Source of the DNA: Alviniconcha marisindica
Taxonomy: Eukaryota; Mollusca; Gastropoda; Provannidae
Assembly (NCBI GenBank): GCA_018857735.1
Contig: JABMCL010001519.1
Coordinates: 1,135,001-1,199,000 of the forward strand
Length of the DNA: 64,000 nucleotides
Reading direction: 5' to 3'
Under the pieces are notes generated by a model that searched no databases, was not told the origin of the DNA, and saw only the letters and a list, made by a program, of their open reading frames with translations. Within the stretch, counting starts at the first letter, position 1, and each line of letters opens with the position of its first letter. A program made the position numbers and the translations under genes. Shown here piece after piece: positions 13,826-25,035 of this stretch.

Positions 13826-14071
13826 AACAAAATATACAAGCAAACACACCAACACACTACGTGCAGAATCGAAAGTGAAGCGACTATTTAAAACTATTTT
13901 TTTCTAGCACATGTGAAGGGCAAAGCGGTGATCACATAACACAACTATAAACACTTACTGCAAGCGACATTTTACACACACGTCAATCTGGACCAGAAGT
14001 CAATGTAAACTACTGACGCTACGGCAAACGCAGAGATCGGTTCATTCGTGATTACAAACCAAACTGACCAT
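6827..14071 (-). CDS. PAM16: PAM16/Magmas (TIM16), J-like subunit of the mitochondrial presequence import motor
   Basis: Coding exons on the minus strand: exon 1 is start codon only (ATG 14071-14069, then gtcagt) or alternatively ATG 13970 encoding MSLA; exon 2 12653-12480; exon 3 9594-9472; exon 4 6922-6827 (TGA 6829-6827). Exons 2-4 are all phase 0 and give 58+41+31 residues, about 131 aa with Met, the usual family length. Visible family signatures are the N-terminal membrane-associating stretch AKYLVQIIVAGTQVVGRAF, RALRQEFAAS, the alanine-rich linker, EALQVLNL, KKNYEHLF and GGSFYVQSKVVRAKER. This is a DnaJ-like fold without the HPD motif. In other animals PAM16 pairs with PAM14/DNAJC19 at TIM23 on the matrix side of the inner membrane and restrains mtHsp70 stimulation. 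The first exon is the uncertain part: ATG-only fits vertebrate PAM16, but the 13970 candidate has a better donor (gtaagt). Three decayed copies of the exon 2 start lie upstream. Confidence 0.93.
7200..8282 (-). mobile_element. Truncated non-LTR retrotransposon, reverse transcriptase C-terminal part and 3' tail
   Basis: The minus strand reads LNDNKTKLFSF, SDSARNLGFILNSKLSMKKHI, YILSGRDYCS and then LPISEIIKYKV across frameshifts, the order typical of the C-terminal end of CR1/L2-like reverse transcriptases (lower palm, thumb and post-RT segment). The tail holds CA-rich sequence near 7330-7500. Stops and shifts show it is dead. It shares clear sequence with the fragment at 15055. Confidence 0.75.
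8330..9440 (+). repeat. Minisatellite array ending just beside PAM16 exon 3
   Basis: Units of roughly 45-60 bp share ggggatacaactatggag and catgacacaaacacatg. More than 20 partial copies run up to about 9435, 37 bp from the 3' end of exon 3 (9472). No exon sequence is included in this array. Confidence 0.85.
9881..11865 (+). mobile_element. Relic THAP-domain DNA transposon with imperfect inverted ends, inside PAM16 intron 2
   Basis: The left end (9881, aggaaaagtccaaggttt) and right end (to 11865, aaaccttggacttgtcct) are inverted copies. Further inverted matches occur inside, including gtctggggagtc near 10095 against gactccccagag near 11683, and an identical stretch near 10408-10434 against 11610-11634. 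Between them is a decayed THAP domain at 10161-10375. TTAA precedes the left end but not clearly the right, so target-site duplication is unresolved. A P-like or Kolobok-like (THAP transposase) origin is inferred. The interior 10440-11600 also contains a short degenerate repeat of about 40 bp with the core aaatgcc(t/c)(g/a)tggcaaa. Confidence 0.65.
10161..10375 (+). pseudogene. Broken THAP zinc-finger domain
   Basis: After a one-base frame break near the ATG at 10161, the frame reads YCIAANCNNSQ, MHEF, RQKWIKFVQF, ADFDAAPECDF, matching the C-x4-C, F, W and C spacing of THAP domains. A TGA at 10286-10288 interrupts it where THAP proteins usually have Arg before Ala-Asp-Phe, consistent with CGA to TGA decay. 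It ends at TAG 10373-10375. It cannot make a product as it stands. Confidence 0.75.
12795..13320 (-). repeat. Three decayed copies of the PAM16 exon 2 start and its 3' splice site
   Basis: The true exon 2 start (12653, ctccag then gccaagtatttggtacag) recurs on the minus strand from about 12853, 13062 and 13309, each with the CT-rich tract, the cag and 20-60 bp of exon-like sequence including gggtaccc-type ends. Intervening sequence is also repeated, so the unit is about 205-245 bp. The copies are increasingly diverged. Confidence 0.8.
13769..13822. repeat. GT microsatellite, PAM16 intron 1
   Basis: (TG)27 or so, uninterrupted. Confidence 0.97.
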
Positions 14072-14455
14072 TTCTTGTGCAACTGTCCCGTAGGATTGCT
14101 TCACATGGCAGGCAAGAGGGGAATTCTTAAAAACTCTGACTGCAAAAGATACAAACAAAGGTAATATTTTCCTTTTATAACAGCAAATAAGGATGTTATA
14201 AATGTGACATAAATGTGCTGATCATTCTCGATTTAATTGTATATTGCTTTGGACAGATGCTGTTTTAATTTGTCGGTTTTTACTTACGAACTGGAATAGC
14301 CTAAATTTTGGATTACTAAATTAACTTCCGGTTCATAGTCGGTGCTTGCGTGGAGACTGGAAATGAAAGCTTGCACTTTCATTTTTTAATACGCAGAAGT
14401 ATAGCAGTGTAGCAAACATTTACTGATCTACTGAGCGTTGCGTGAAATATTCAAC
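14072..14455. promoter_or_regulatory. Putative bidirectional promoter between PAM16 and LRRC59
   Basis: The start codons of PAM16 (14071, minus; or 13970) and LRRC59 (14456, plus) face away from each other with about 0.4 kb between them. No obvious TATA box in a convincing position was seen. The head-to-head arrangement of two housekeeping-type genes suggests shared regulation; this is inferred from layout only. Confidence 0.55.
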
Positions 14456-17400
14456 ATGCCAAAAGACAATCTGAAAGATAAACTGGACGGAAATGAGCTC
14501 GACCTAAGTCTGAACAACTTGGAAGTTGTTCCCGTAAAAGAGCTGGTAAGTAGATCTACATCCCAGAGCACAGGAGCTGTGTAAAAGTGGAAGTGGACGC
14601 TCTGGGCTCCTCGCCTACAGTAGTCGGTACGGTCTCTGTGGACGAAAAGCAACATCGAAGAAGAAAAAAAGGAACTAGATCCCCATCTCTCTAACTGTGG
14701 TGACCATGCTCATATCAAACTTTGGCTTTTGGGACGGAGCACTTACGGACCAACTCTCTGATTGATGATTGTAATTAGTATTGTACATTCGTAGTTTGTA
14801 CAGTATTCCGCCTTGTGCTCTCCAGTCATTATTGCAGTGACATTTCAGGCTTTTTGTAACAGGTTTAATAGCAGCAGAAATCCCCTTGCATTTCCCACAT
14901 AATAACATTATGATGCATTCTGAAGATCCTCAGCTCCCATAAAGTTAATCCTTCCTCTGTGTCATTCAAGCATCAAAGATTTTGTAATATTAATCTAGAT
15001 TCTAATGTTTTATAAACAAAACTATTTCTTCATAATATTAATATAGACTAATAGAGTCTCCAGAAAATTTAAAACTTTGCTGCAAGACTCATTCTCTTGG
15101 CACCTCGGCACCACCACTCAACACCTCTCCTGGAAAAACTGCACTAGCTTCCCATTTCAGAATGTATTAAATATAAAGTCACTTGTATGTGTTTCAATGC
15201 TATAAATGGTTCTGGCCCTGCTTACCTCTCTGAACTGCTACATATCTGTACTCAGTCTCGTACACTACACTCATCTTCTGACACCTGCATGCTGAAAAAG
15301 TGAAAACCCAACAATACAAACGCAAGACTCATGGTTTTCACACCTTCTTTTGATTTGGACCCCACATTTGGAATTCACTCTCACAAGACCTTAGACACTG
15401 TTCAACCCTGTCTTTTAAGGCAAACTGAAAACCTTCCTCTTCTCACAGTATTTTGACCCCAAATAATATCAATACCCAGTTTCTGCTACAGTCATTGTCA
15501 GTGTGTGTGTGTGTGTGTGCATGCACACATGCGCATGTATGACGTATAATACTGATCAGTGTCATGCACATTCAAATTCATTGCGGTATGTGTGTGTGTA
15601 TTTCTGTATAATACTTTATGTAAATTGTTTTTGATAATTGATAGGACTGTGCTCTACATGACATGTGGTTAATTAATATGTATCATGTGAGCACTCAGGG
15701 TATTGAATACAATGTGATGGAAAAGAAGTTGTGAAGACCACTTTATTTTTTCTTGCAGGCGGCAATCCCAAGAGCTACACACCTTGATTTGTCTTGCAAC
15801 CTTCTTATTACTTTGCCAGTAAGTTTGTTACTTTCCTAACACTAATGTCACTATATAATTATTCTAATTAATAAACATAAAATTATGAATTATATTCAGA
15901 TTATTCTGTCATGTTATAACTTATATGCAGTAGTTTCAACTGATACTGTAATGATAAAAAGTTATTTATATCACGTCGCATCTTGTATTAATTAAAAAGA
16001 AAAAACAGACCCATTCAGAAGCAGGTAACTAACTTCTATATAATTTATAAATGCATGAAAGAAAAAAAGGTAAGTCAAATTTTTTTTTAAATGCAGAATA
16101 TTCATCCATCATGTATTTCACACACACAGTGACACACACATTATAGTTCAAGCATTTAAACAAGCATTCTGTGTGATTGTGACCAGCATCCTAAACAGAA
16201 CGTCCAGGGCTGATTTTAGTAACTAACAATGTGACATGTTAGCAAAAAATTAATAACACAGCAACTTGTTCTGATTTCAGATCTGAGGCATTTGCAGCAA
16301 AAGGCATAGTAGTTATACATTCATTTAAAAGTCAGATCACAGTCATAACATTTAACAACTTTCTTAATACTTAACACTATAACAGCCCAGACTGCACAAA
16401 CAAACAAAAATGATGATAAATTTTGTGATTTCAAATATTTTAATTTAGACAAAACTGCAAGTCCATTGTTTTTCATTTTGTTTACCAAATTTAAAGTCTA
16501 GCAGAATGACAAACCACACATTTTTCTCCAAGTCAGATTCTGAAATTGCCCACTGGTTTTCTTGTACAATAAAAGTCAATAAAAATATGTACTTTTACTG
16601 GTTTTCTCAGTAATACAGAAATGTGTACTTTTATTGGTTTCCTATTAAATAGTATTATAGTTAAATGTGTGCTTTTACTGGTTTCCTCATACAATAAATG
16701 CCAGTACTTTTGCTGGTTTCCTCATACAGTAAAACAGTACTTTGACTCAGTCATGACTGGTTTCCTCACACAACAAAAATGTGGACTTTTACTGGTTTCC
16801 TCACACAGGTGGAAATGTATACTTTTTCTTTTCTTTTTTCAGGACAGCTTTTGCACCTTGACGCACCTGGTGAAAGTGGACTTGAGCAAGAACAAGCTGA
16901 CGGAGCTCCCCCTGGACTTTGGCCAGCTGGAGAACCTGCAGCACCTGGACCTGCTGGGCAACCAGCTGACCACGCTGCCTGAGTCCTTCAGCCTCCTCAA
17001 CAAGCTGAAGTGGCTGGACCTGAAGGACAACCCACTGGACACTGGCCTGAAGAAGAATGCTGGGGACTGCCTGGATGAGAAGCAGTGCCGCGCATGCGCA
17101 CAAAGGGTACTGCAGCTAATCTTAATGATGAATAGTTATGGGTACTTAGAGTTTTACTGGTTTCCTTATACATGGGGACTTAGAATTTTACTGGTTTCCT
17201 TACACATGTGTACTTAGAATTTTACTGGTTTCCTTATACAGTAAAAACAATCTGTACTTTACTGGTTTTCTTACACAATTAAAATCTGTACTGGTTACCT
17301 TATAGTTATACAAATAAAAAAAATATGTACTTTACTGGGGGTTTCATACAATTTAAAAAATCTGTACTGGTTTCCTTATACAATTAAAAAAAATCTGAAC

Positions 17401-17546
17401 TTTTTACAGTTTTAGTTTTACTGGTTTCCTCATTGCACCAAATCCACCAAAACTGTGGGTTAACCCACGCAGGCTCCAAATGCTTACAAATTCTTTAAAT
17501 GTACGTATTTTGACAACAGAGATTCAGTGCACACATGCAGATGTAT

Positions 17547-17583
<37 letters not shown>

Positions 17584-18326
17584 CATCAGTAACAACTTCC
17601 GTAGATATATAATTCTAAAGTTTATTAATGTAAATAAATTTTGTATGCTGTGTATATTCTAAAGTTTGTTAGTGTAAATTATTTTTTTATGCTATGTATA
17701 TAATTATAAAGTTTGTTAGTGTAAATTATTTTTATGCTGTGTATAATTCTACAGTTTGTTAGTGTAAATATTTTTTTTTTTTTATGCTGTGTATATAATT
17801 CGAAAGTTTATTAGTGTAAATTATTGTTTATGCTGTGTATATAATTCTAAAGTTTGTTAGTGTAAAATATTTTATGCTGTATATATATAATTTTAAAGTT
17901 TGTCAGTGTACAATATTTGTTATGCTGTGTATATAATTCTAAAGTTTGTTAGTGTAAAACAAAATTATGCTGTGTATATAATACAAATTACAATACAGCT
18001 TTAGGAAATGTAATACCAGGTAGCAAGATCATCACACAAGAAATGAGTCACAGTGCCAAGTTTGCTTGCTCAAACTTTCGTGCCAGTCATAAAACAAAAA
18101 GTTTAATATTGCAGAACATAAAAACATTGAGGATAAAAAGTCACTCACAGATCTAAACAAAAGAGAACCCTGTGATCCATTTGTTTTGATAGTTTTGTAA
18201 AACTGAAAGTGAAAATAGGGAAGCTCAACAGATATAGTTGCACATATACACAGTGGTATGACCCAATGACTTTGACTGTATGAGACTTTGAATGAGGCCA
18301 ATTTGCATGTAGACAGTGTACGCATG

Positions 18327-18393
<67 letters not shown>

Positions 18394-21300
18394 TTCAGTG
18401 ATATGTATACCCTCACACACATGCAGCATGCACTGCATACATAGTCTGTCACTACAATTGAATTCTCTGTTTTCTCATCAGATACTTCTGTACATGAAAG
18501 AAGTCAGCATTGAAATGGAGAAAAAGAGACAAAAGAAGCTGAAAGCACAAAAAGGTTTGCAAATATATGTGTATGCTGTGCCCTGTTTGTGTGTTGATTA
18601 GAATTACTCAGTTAGTCTGGAACTGTAGATAGATATATATCTATATATATAGATATATATATAGTGTTATAGTGACTTATACTTTGTTCATGTGTTGTTA
18701 CTGGCATTGCTTTTCTTTGCGTTTGATGTGTTTGTTACCTGTGGGAGTAACTTCATTTTGATTTGCCTCTTTTCTTTTTTGTCAGTATACTATACCTGTA
18801 GCTTCAACTAGGTGAATTTTTGAGGCAGGCCAAAGTTTTTTTACCGTTTTGCGTTTTTACAGCACCATTTTAAAAAAAAAGGGGGGGGGGGGGGGGGGGG
18901 GAGTGGTTGGTTTGTTTGTCGGGAGGGTAGCAAGGACAGATAGTAAGACTAGTCTTCTACCCAAAATCTTTAGCGATCAATGAGTCAGTCTCTCTCTGCC
19001 CCCCCTCCCCCACCCCCACCCCTCTTCCCAGCGTTTTTAATCTCACTGTGATATGCCCTGCAGCATCGCACTGAAACAGGGTGGCCTATGTGTTGATTTT
19101 CAGACAGGGAGGCCAAGCAGAAGGCCCAGGAGGAGGAGGAGGCCAGGAAGAAGAAGGAGCTGAAGAAGGCGGAGAAGGAGAAGAAGACGGCAGGAGGCCC
19201 AGGCCAGGAAGGTGCCCAAGAAGAAAGCCGACCACAGCACAGACGAGGAGCCTGCGGAAGGTGCGTTGACTGGTAAGCCGGGGTGGTGGGTGCAAGTCGG
19301 CTTCAACGCAGTACGGTCACTCTGGTGTGTCCGTGCAGCCAGCTTGATAGTGGTAAGCTGGGGTACGGATGGGTGCAAGTTAGCTTCAACGCAGTACGGT
19401 CACTCTCCTGTGGCTGCACAGCAAGCTTGATAGGTAACATGGGAAGCTGGGGTACGGACGGGTGCAAGTTAGCTTCAACGCAGTAAGGTCACTCTCCTGT
19501 GGCTGCACAGGTGATATGGCAAGCCAGGGTGGGTGCAAGTTAGCTTCAACGCAGTAAGGTCACACTGGTGTGTCCGTGCAGCAAGCTTGATAGGTAATAC
19601 GGCAAGCTGGGGTACGGGTGGATGCAAGTTAGCTACAACACAGTAAGGTCACTCTTGTGTGGCTGCACAGGTGATCTGGCAAGCCAGGGTGGGTACAAGT
19701 TGGCTTCAGTGCTGTACGGTCACTCTGGTGTGTCCGTGCAGCAAGCTTGATGGGTAACACGGCAAGCTGGGGTACGGATGGGTGCAAGCTAACTTCAACT
19801 CAGTAAGGTCACTCTCCTGTGGCTGCACAGGTGATATGGCAGGCCGGGGTGGGTGCAAGTTAGCTTCAACGCAGTAATGTCACTCACTCTCCTGTGGCAA
19901 GCTTGATAGGTAATATGGCAAGCTGGGGGTGGGTGGGTCAGGGTGGGTCAGGGTTTGCGTTAACTGGTAAATTCTGGTATTTTACTAGTTAAGATCAGCA
20001 TATACTCACGAAAAAAATCAGCAATCAGTTGGACTCTTATTTTGTGTGACCAGTTCCTTAAAAAGCTTGACAGGTGATATGGCAGGCCAGGGTGGGTGCA
20101 AGTTAGCTTCAACGCAGTAAGGTCACTCACTCTCCTGTGGCTGTGCAGCGAGTTTGATAGGTAATATGGCAAGCTGGGGTACGGGTGGATGCAAGTTAGC
20201 TTCATCGCAGTAAGGTCACTCACTCTCCTGTGGCTGTGCAGCGAGTTTGATTGGTAATACAGCAAGCTGGGGTACAGGTGGATGCAAGTTAGCTTCAACA
20301 CAGTAAGGTCACTCTTGTGTGGCTGCACAGGTGATCTGGCAGGCCGGGGTGGGTGCAAGTTAGCTTCAACACAGTAATGTCACTCACTCTCCTGTGGCTG
20401 TGCAGCAACCTTGATAGGTGATATGGCAAGCTGGGGTACGGGTGGATGCAAGTTAGCTTCAATGCAGTAAGGTCACTCTTGTGTGGCTGCACAGGTGATC
20501 TGGCAATCACATTAGCTTCATCGCAGTAAGGTCACTCTTGTGTGGTTGCACAGGTGATCTGGCAATCGCATTAGCTTCATCACATAAGGTCACTCTGGTG
20601 TGGCTGTGCGGCGAGTTTGACAGGTAATACGGCAAGCTGGGGTACAGGTGGATGCAAGTTAGCTTCAACACAGTAAGGTCACTCTTGTGTGGCTGTGCGA
20701 AAAGCTTGACAGGTGATATGGCAAGCTGGGGTGGTGGAGGCAAGTTAGCTTCCTTGCAGTAAGGTAGGTCAAGTGACCTAGCTTGTGGTGGCTGCAGCAA
20801 GCTCGATGGGTGGTATGGCAAGTTAAGGGGGGGGGGGTCAGGGTTTGCGTTAACTGCTAAATTCCAGCATTTTACTGGTTAAGATCAGCATATATATACC
20901 AGAGGAAAAAAAATGGCAATCAGTTGGACTGTGTGATCAGATCCCAAAAACACAGCGCAGTTGAGAGAGCGCATGTGGCGTATGTGTTTGTGTGTGTGTG
21001 TGTGCATGAGTGTGTGTGTGTGCTCTAGACAAGGAAAGAAGCTGTGTGTTTGCTAGCAGAGCTCTAGCAGTAGTGGCGACAGCCGTGTATCTGACCAGTT
21101 ACAGTGATCATCTGACTGGTTTCCGTGAACCACTTTTGCTACCTTAAAGATGTCACACCAGTTTTGAAAATGTCTGTCGCAGTCACTGTGGGTGTAACTT
21201 TGCAGTCCATTAATGACTGCATGATGACGGAATGGAAAGCCATGGCCTTCCAGTATTTTTCTCTGTGTATGTGTGTCTGTGTGTGTATACAAGTAGTTGT

Positions 21301-22305
21301 GGTGTTGCTTCTGTCAGACATGCTGTGTTATGCGGGCTGTTCTCCAAAGCTGTGTGCTGTGAGAACATGACATTTCTGCTAACAGCAGACCTGATCCAAA
21401 CACGTAAAAGGTTGTGTGTTTTGGTTTTTGGTTTTGTTTTGGGGGGAGGGGGTTGTTTGTTGTTTTGTTTTGTTTCAGCAAAGTTTCCAGATCAGATGAG
21501 TGTGCTGTACATTCAAACATAGGTTTCTGTTCGTACATTTGTTCACAGAACATTGAACCTACACACGTAAATGTATAGTTTAATGCCAGTACTGGGGGAA
21601 GGATGGGTATGGAACCCAGTAAAATTCTTTAATGGGTCAATGTTTTGATCAGGTGATGTTGCCAAGAAGGAGAAGACGGAGACAAAGAAGGACAAAACAG
21701 GTAAGCTTCTTGTTAGCTGTTGCTCTGAAGTTATGAAGGTATGCGTAGTTTCATTTTACATGGGTAAACTAACATGATAAAGGTATAAAGAATAGGCCCA
21801 GTATGCAGATGTCGTGCAATGTACACAGTTTTCAGGGGAAAGGGGATTAATTGTCTGTGAAAACACAGTTAAATGTTGACTGTTTTTGTGCCGAAAAGTC
21901 AGAATTGTCATTTAGGCAGTTTATTCATTTTCTTGCGTGGGTGTACATACAGAGATTTCTCATCTTTGGGGGTAAGGCTGGGGCAGTTTTCGTATTTTAG
22001 TTTGTTCCTATTCCCCCCCCCCCTTTAAAATGTGTTTAAAACATATATGATTTTATGCATATTGGTCTTCATAACTGAGTTTGTGAACAGGTTTCTGCAC
22101 ATAAAACCTGTTCATGAAAGATCACTCATTTTCCTGTGCTGTTCCTTCTGTCTGGAATTCCCTGCCTCATAAAATTAGACACATTTGGTCAACCACTGCA
22201 TTTCAAATCTGTCCTGAAGACCTGTCTGTTTAAACTGACCACTGCTAGCAAATTCTCTAACCCCCGCCCCCCAGTTTGTTCTTAAATTATTTCAGTTGAC
22301 TGCTG

Positions 22306-22340
<35 letters not shown>

Positions 22341-23660
22341 CGGACGTGTGAGTGTGTGCATACATGTGTGTGTGTGTGTAATGTAGGTCTTGCCTGTTAA
22401 CTACTTGTGGTTTCAGTTGCATGTAGTCATTGTCATTGTCATTTTCCACCCAGAGTGTGGGTGTGTAGTTCATTACTGAATTTGTACAGTGCGCTGAACT
22501 CTAATTTCTATGTTTAAAGGTTCATGCTTGATAAATATCTCATTATTATTATTATTCTGAACTATGTAAACATTTTATTATTATTATTCTGTACTTTTAT
22601 AAATATTTCATTCTTCTTCTTCTATACTTTATAAATGTTTCATTATTATTATTGTGTACTTAATAAATATTTCATTATTATGTTTCTGTACTGTATAAAC
22701 ATTTCATTATTATGTTTCTGTACTGTATAAAAGTTTCATTCTTTTTCTATACTTTATAAGTATCTCATTCTTCTTCTTCTGTACTTTATACATATTTCAT
22801 TATTATTCTGTACTTTATAAATATTTCATTCTTCTACTTCTTCTACTTTATAAATATCTCATTCTTATTCTTCTGTACTTTATAAATATTTCATTATTGT
22901 TCTGTGCTTTATAAATATTTCATTCTTCTGTACTTTATAAATGAGATATTCTTCCTCTTCTGGACTTTATAAATATTTCATTATTATTCTGTACTTGATA
23001 AATATTTCATTCTTCTTCTTCTGTACTTTATAAATATGTTGTTCCTCTTCTGTACTTTATAAATATTTCATTATTATTATTCGGTACTTTATAAACATTT
23101 CATTCTGCTTCTTCTGTACTTTATAGATGTGTTATTCTTCCTCTTCTGGACTTTATAAGTATTTCATTATTATTACTCTGTACTTTATAAATACATCACT
23201 GTTATCATTCTGCACGGGGCACACTGTGCCGAACCCCCAGCATCCTAACCGGCGTTGTAACAACTACCTGGATGTTCTTGCAGGGCGAGGGTTCTGCTCC
23301 TGCTGCCTCGCCATGCTGTCCATCTTCGTCGTTCTGCTGGCGCTGGTGGTGGGCGTGGCCTTCCACTGCAGCACCAGCCTGAAGGACCGGTACTGCCGGA
23401 ACTACTACAACCCCGTGCAGGCCCGCGTCCTGCAGGTGGCCAACGAGACGCACAGGCAGGCCGGGGAGGTGTACCAGACGGTCTCCACGTCCTCCCTCCA
23501 GTATTACAGGGTGGCCTCGGCGGCGGTCAAAGACTGGTACGAGACCGGCAGGGAGTTTGCGCACTCGCTGTACACAGTGGCAGTGGAGAGGATGGACAGC
23601 GGGGGCGGAGAGGAGAGTCGAGACAGGGGCGGAGGGGGCGAGAAGGCGACGAAAGGTTAA
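14456..23660 (+). CDS. LRRC59: LRRC59-like ER membrane leucine-rich repeat protein, 7 exons, one apparent 1-nt frameshift
   Basis: Exons: 14456-14545, 15759-15818, 16843-17106, 18482-18554, 19104-19260, 21653-21700, 23284-23660 (TAA), with phases 0,0,0,1,1,1. The N-terminus has LRRC59 hallmarks ([24 protein letters not shown]), then leucine-rich repeats ([50 protein letters not shown]) and the diagnostic [17 protein letters not shown] Lys/Glu-rich charged coil follows (exons 4-6). Exon 7 encodes one hydrophobic membrane span ([18 protein letters not shown]) and a tail of about 100 residues expected to be lumenal. The model is about 355 aa, against about 307 in human. In vertebrates the protein sits in ER/nuclear membrane and assists ribosome association and nuclear import. 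Exon 5 reads correctly in its first half only; one extra base near 19180 must be skipped to reach [19 protein letters not shown] and the correct phase into exon 6. Exon 3 is embedded in a minisatellite, and exons 5 and 7 are flanked by arrays. Confidence 0.93.
15055..15740 (+). mobile_element. Truncated non-LTR retrotransposon in LRRC59 intron 1
   Basis: The plus strand reads through breaks SERIKYKVTC-like, [48 protein letters not shown], the post-RT segment of the same family as 7200-8282. It is followed by a GT-rich tail (15496-15600) and a 3' part ending near 15740, just before LRRC59 exon 2. Confidence 0.75.
16548..17430 (+). repeat. Minisatellite flanking LRRC59 exon 3 on both sides
   Basis: Units around gtacttttactggtttcctcatacaa-type cores fill 16548-16810 and resume at 17135-17430, with the 264-bp exon 3 (16843-17106) between them. 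Confidence 0.8.
17553..17583. repeat. CA/AT microsatellite, LRRC59 intron 3
   Basis: (AC)n then (AT)n, attached to a retroelement tail fragment at 17455-17550. Confidence 0.9.
17590..17995 (+). repeat. Minisatellite, about 45-bp AT-rich unit
   Basis: Eight to nine copies of taaagtttgttagtgtaaa followed by tatgctgtgtatataattc in LRRC59 intron 3. Confidence 0.85.
18330..18395. repeat. CT microsatellite, LRRC59 intron 3
   Basis: (CT)n with one break, about 90 bp upstream of the exon 4 acceptor. It may extend the pyrimidine-rich context. Confidence 0.95.
19270..20865 (+). repeat. Minisatellite of about 75-85 bp directly after LRRC59 exon 5
   Basis: About 18-20 units share gcaagttagcttcaacgcag, ggtcactct, and tgtggctgcacag followed by gtgatatggcaagc. 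The array begins about 10 bp after the exon 5 donor and includes no exon sequence. Each unit contains cag|gt-like junctions. Confidence 0.85.
22135..22560 (+). mobile_element. Retroelement 3' end fragment in LRRC59 intron 6
   Basis: One frame gives VWNSLP-like residues followed by a [16 protein letters not shown] end, as seen at the C-terminus of CR1/L2-like ORFs. A GT run (22306-22380) and a 3' tail running into the ataaatatttcattatt repeat at 22520 follow. The short repeat that fills 22520-23205 probably grew from this tail. Confidence 0.6.
22520..23205 (+). repeat. Minisatellite, about 25-30 bp AT-rich unit before LRRC59 exon 7
   Basis: About 25 copies of ctgtactttataaatatttc followed by att or ctt runs. 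It grades leftward into a retroelement 3' tail and ends about 75 bp before the exon 7 acceptor. Confidence 0.85.
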
Positions 23661-24815
23661 AGGGGAGGGGGGGTGCCATTTGTGAGAACGGATGAGTGGG
23701 CGGGAAGGAGGGTGAATTTGTTTTTGTTTGTTTTGTTTTTATGTAATGAAGTGGAGTGTTTGTGAAGACTTTGCGCCCTTGCCCCAAACAGACCCCCATA
23801 TATGTGGATGTTACGCCCTACAGTCAGACTTTACATATTTTGTTTTCTTTCTCACTTTTTTTTTTCTCCTTTCCCTCTCTCTTTCTCCGATGGACTGATT
23901 CCTTCTTCCATTGGTAGTTGTTTTAGTGCTTTATGCACAAATTGTACAGTGGCAATGTTCCTTACACATGTCATGGTATGGACAGGTCTGCTCATTCTAA
24001 AATGTACTCATAATAGGTCAGTATATTTTTTCGTGAAACTCAAATGAATGTTGAAGAGATGCAAGATTTGGGATGTCTTCAGTCACCAAAGCTTTCTTCG
24101 CGTACATTGGACTTTGGAGTTTGATGTTGTTTCAAAGACGTAGATGTGGTGTGAGGAAGATGGGAAGAGAGAGTGGTGACTGGGGTGTTATTGTAATTAT
24201 GACACGCCATATTTTATGCTGTACTGAAGCTCAGTCAGACTCGTACGCACTCTGAGTGAAATTCGTTCCATACATTTGCAATACATGAATCTGTTGTTGT
24301 TTTGTTAGTTAGCGTTTCGGTGTGGGTTTTTGTTGTTGTTGTGGTTGCTGTTGTGGTGCGAGTCGTTCCGTTATATTCATCATGTTGTTGTCACTGCTTC
24401 GTTCATCTGCAAGGTATGTATCATGCTTGACAACGAGAGCATCTTCACTTTTACACACACACACACCCACCACCAGGCAAGGTCATTGCTAATTCTGTTA
24501 ACATTAACCCCACAACTGCCAGGGTGCCACAGCAAAGGTTTGTTGCATTCCACTCAGGGCTCCCCTTTTTTTCGGAACTCGCCCCTGGGTCAGAGGGGTG
24601 GGTTCACCCGTGTTTTGTAGTTTTCGAAAGGGTGTTTTCACCCCCAGCCAAAAATTCTAAAGGGGGATGATTTTAAGGAGTACAAAAATTCATATTCTTG
24701 TGCTCAAGAGCATGCCTTTTCCATTACCCCCCCACACACAACTTCCCTTTCCCCCGTGGTGGAGGTCATGTTGTTGGATCACCGAATCGAAAGGGAGATT
24801 GGGCACAGTGTTGGC

Positions 24816-25035
24816 CTGGGGTCATTCTTAATGAGCTGGGGTCATTCTTAATGAGCCAGGTCATGGTCTGGGGTCATTCTTATTGAGCTAGGTCATGGCC
24901 TGAGGTCATTCTTAATTAGCTAGGTCATGGCCTGGGGGGTCGTTCTTAATGAGCTAGGTCATGGTCTGGGGTCATTCTTAATGAGCTAGGTCATGACCTG
25001 GGGTCATTCTTAATGAGCTAGGTCATGGCAGGTCA
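24816..25035 (+). repeat. Minisatellite, about 33-bp unit
   Basis: About seven copies of ggggtcattcttaatgagct followed by aggtcatggcct. Single related pieces occur near 25335-25355 (inverted) and 51305-51330. Confidence 0.8.

Noticed and set aside
16801..17103. 100-codon minus-strand frame
   Set aside because: Antisense shadow of LRRC59 exon 3; leucine-rich coding sequence is open on the reverse strand.
23205..23564. 119-codon minus-strand frame
   Set aside because: Antisense shadow of LRRC59 exon 7 (GC-rich coding sequence).
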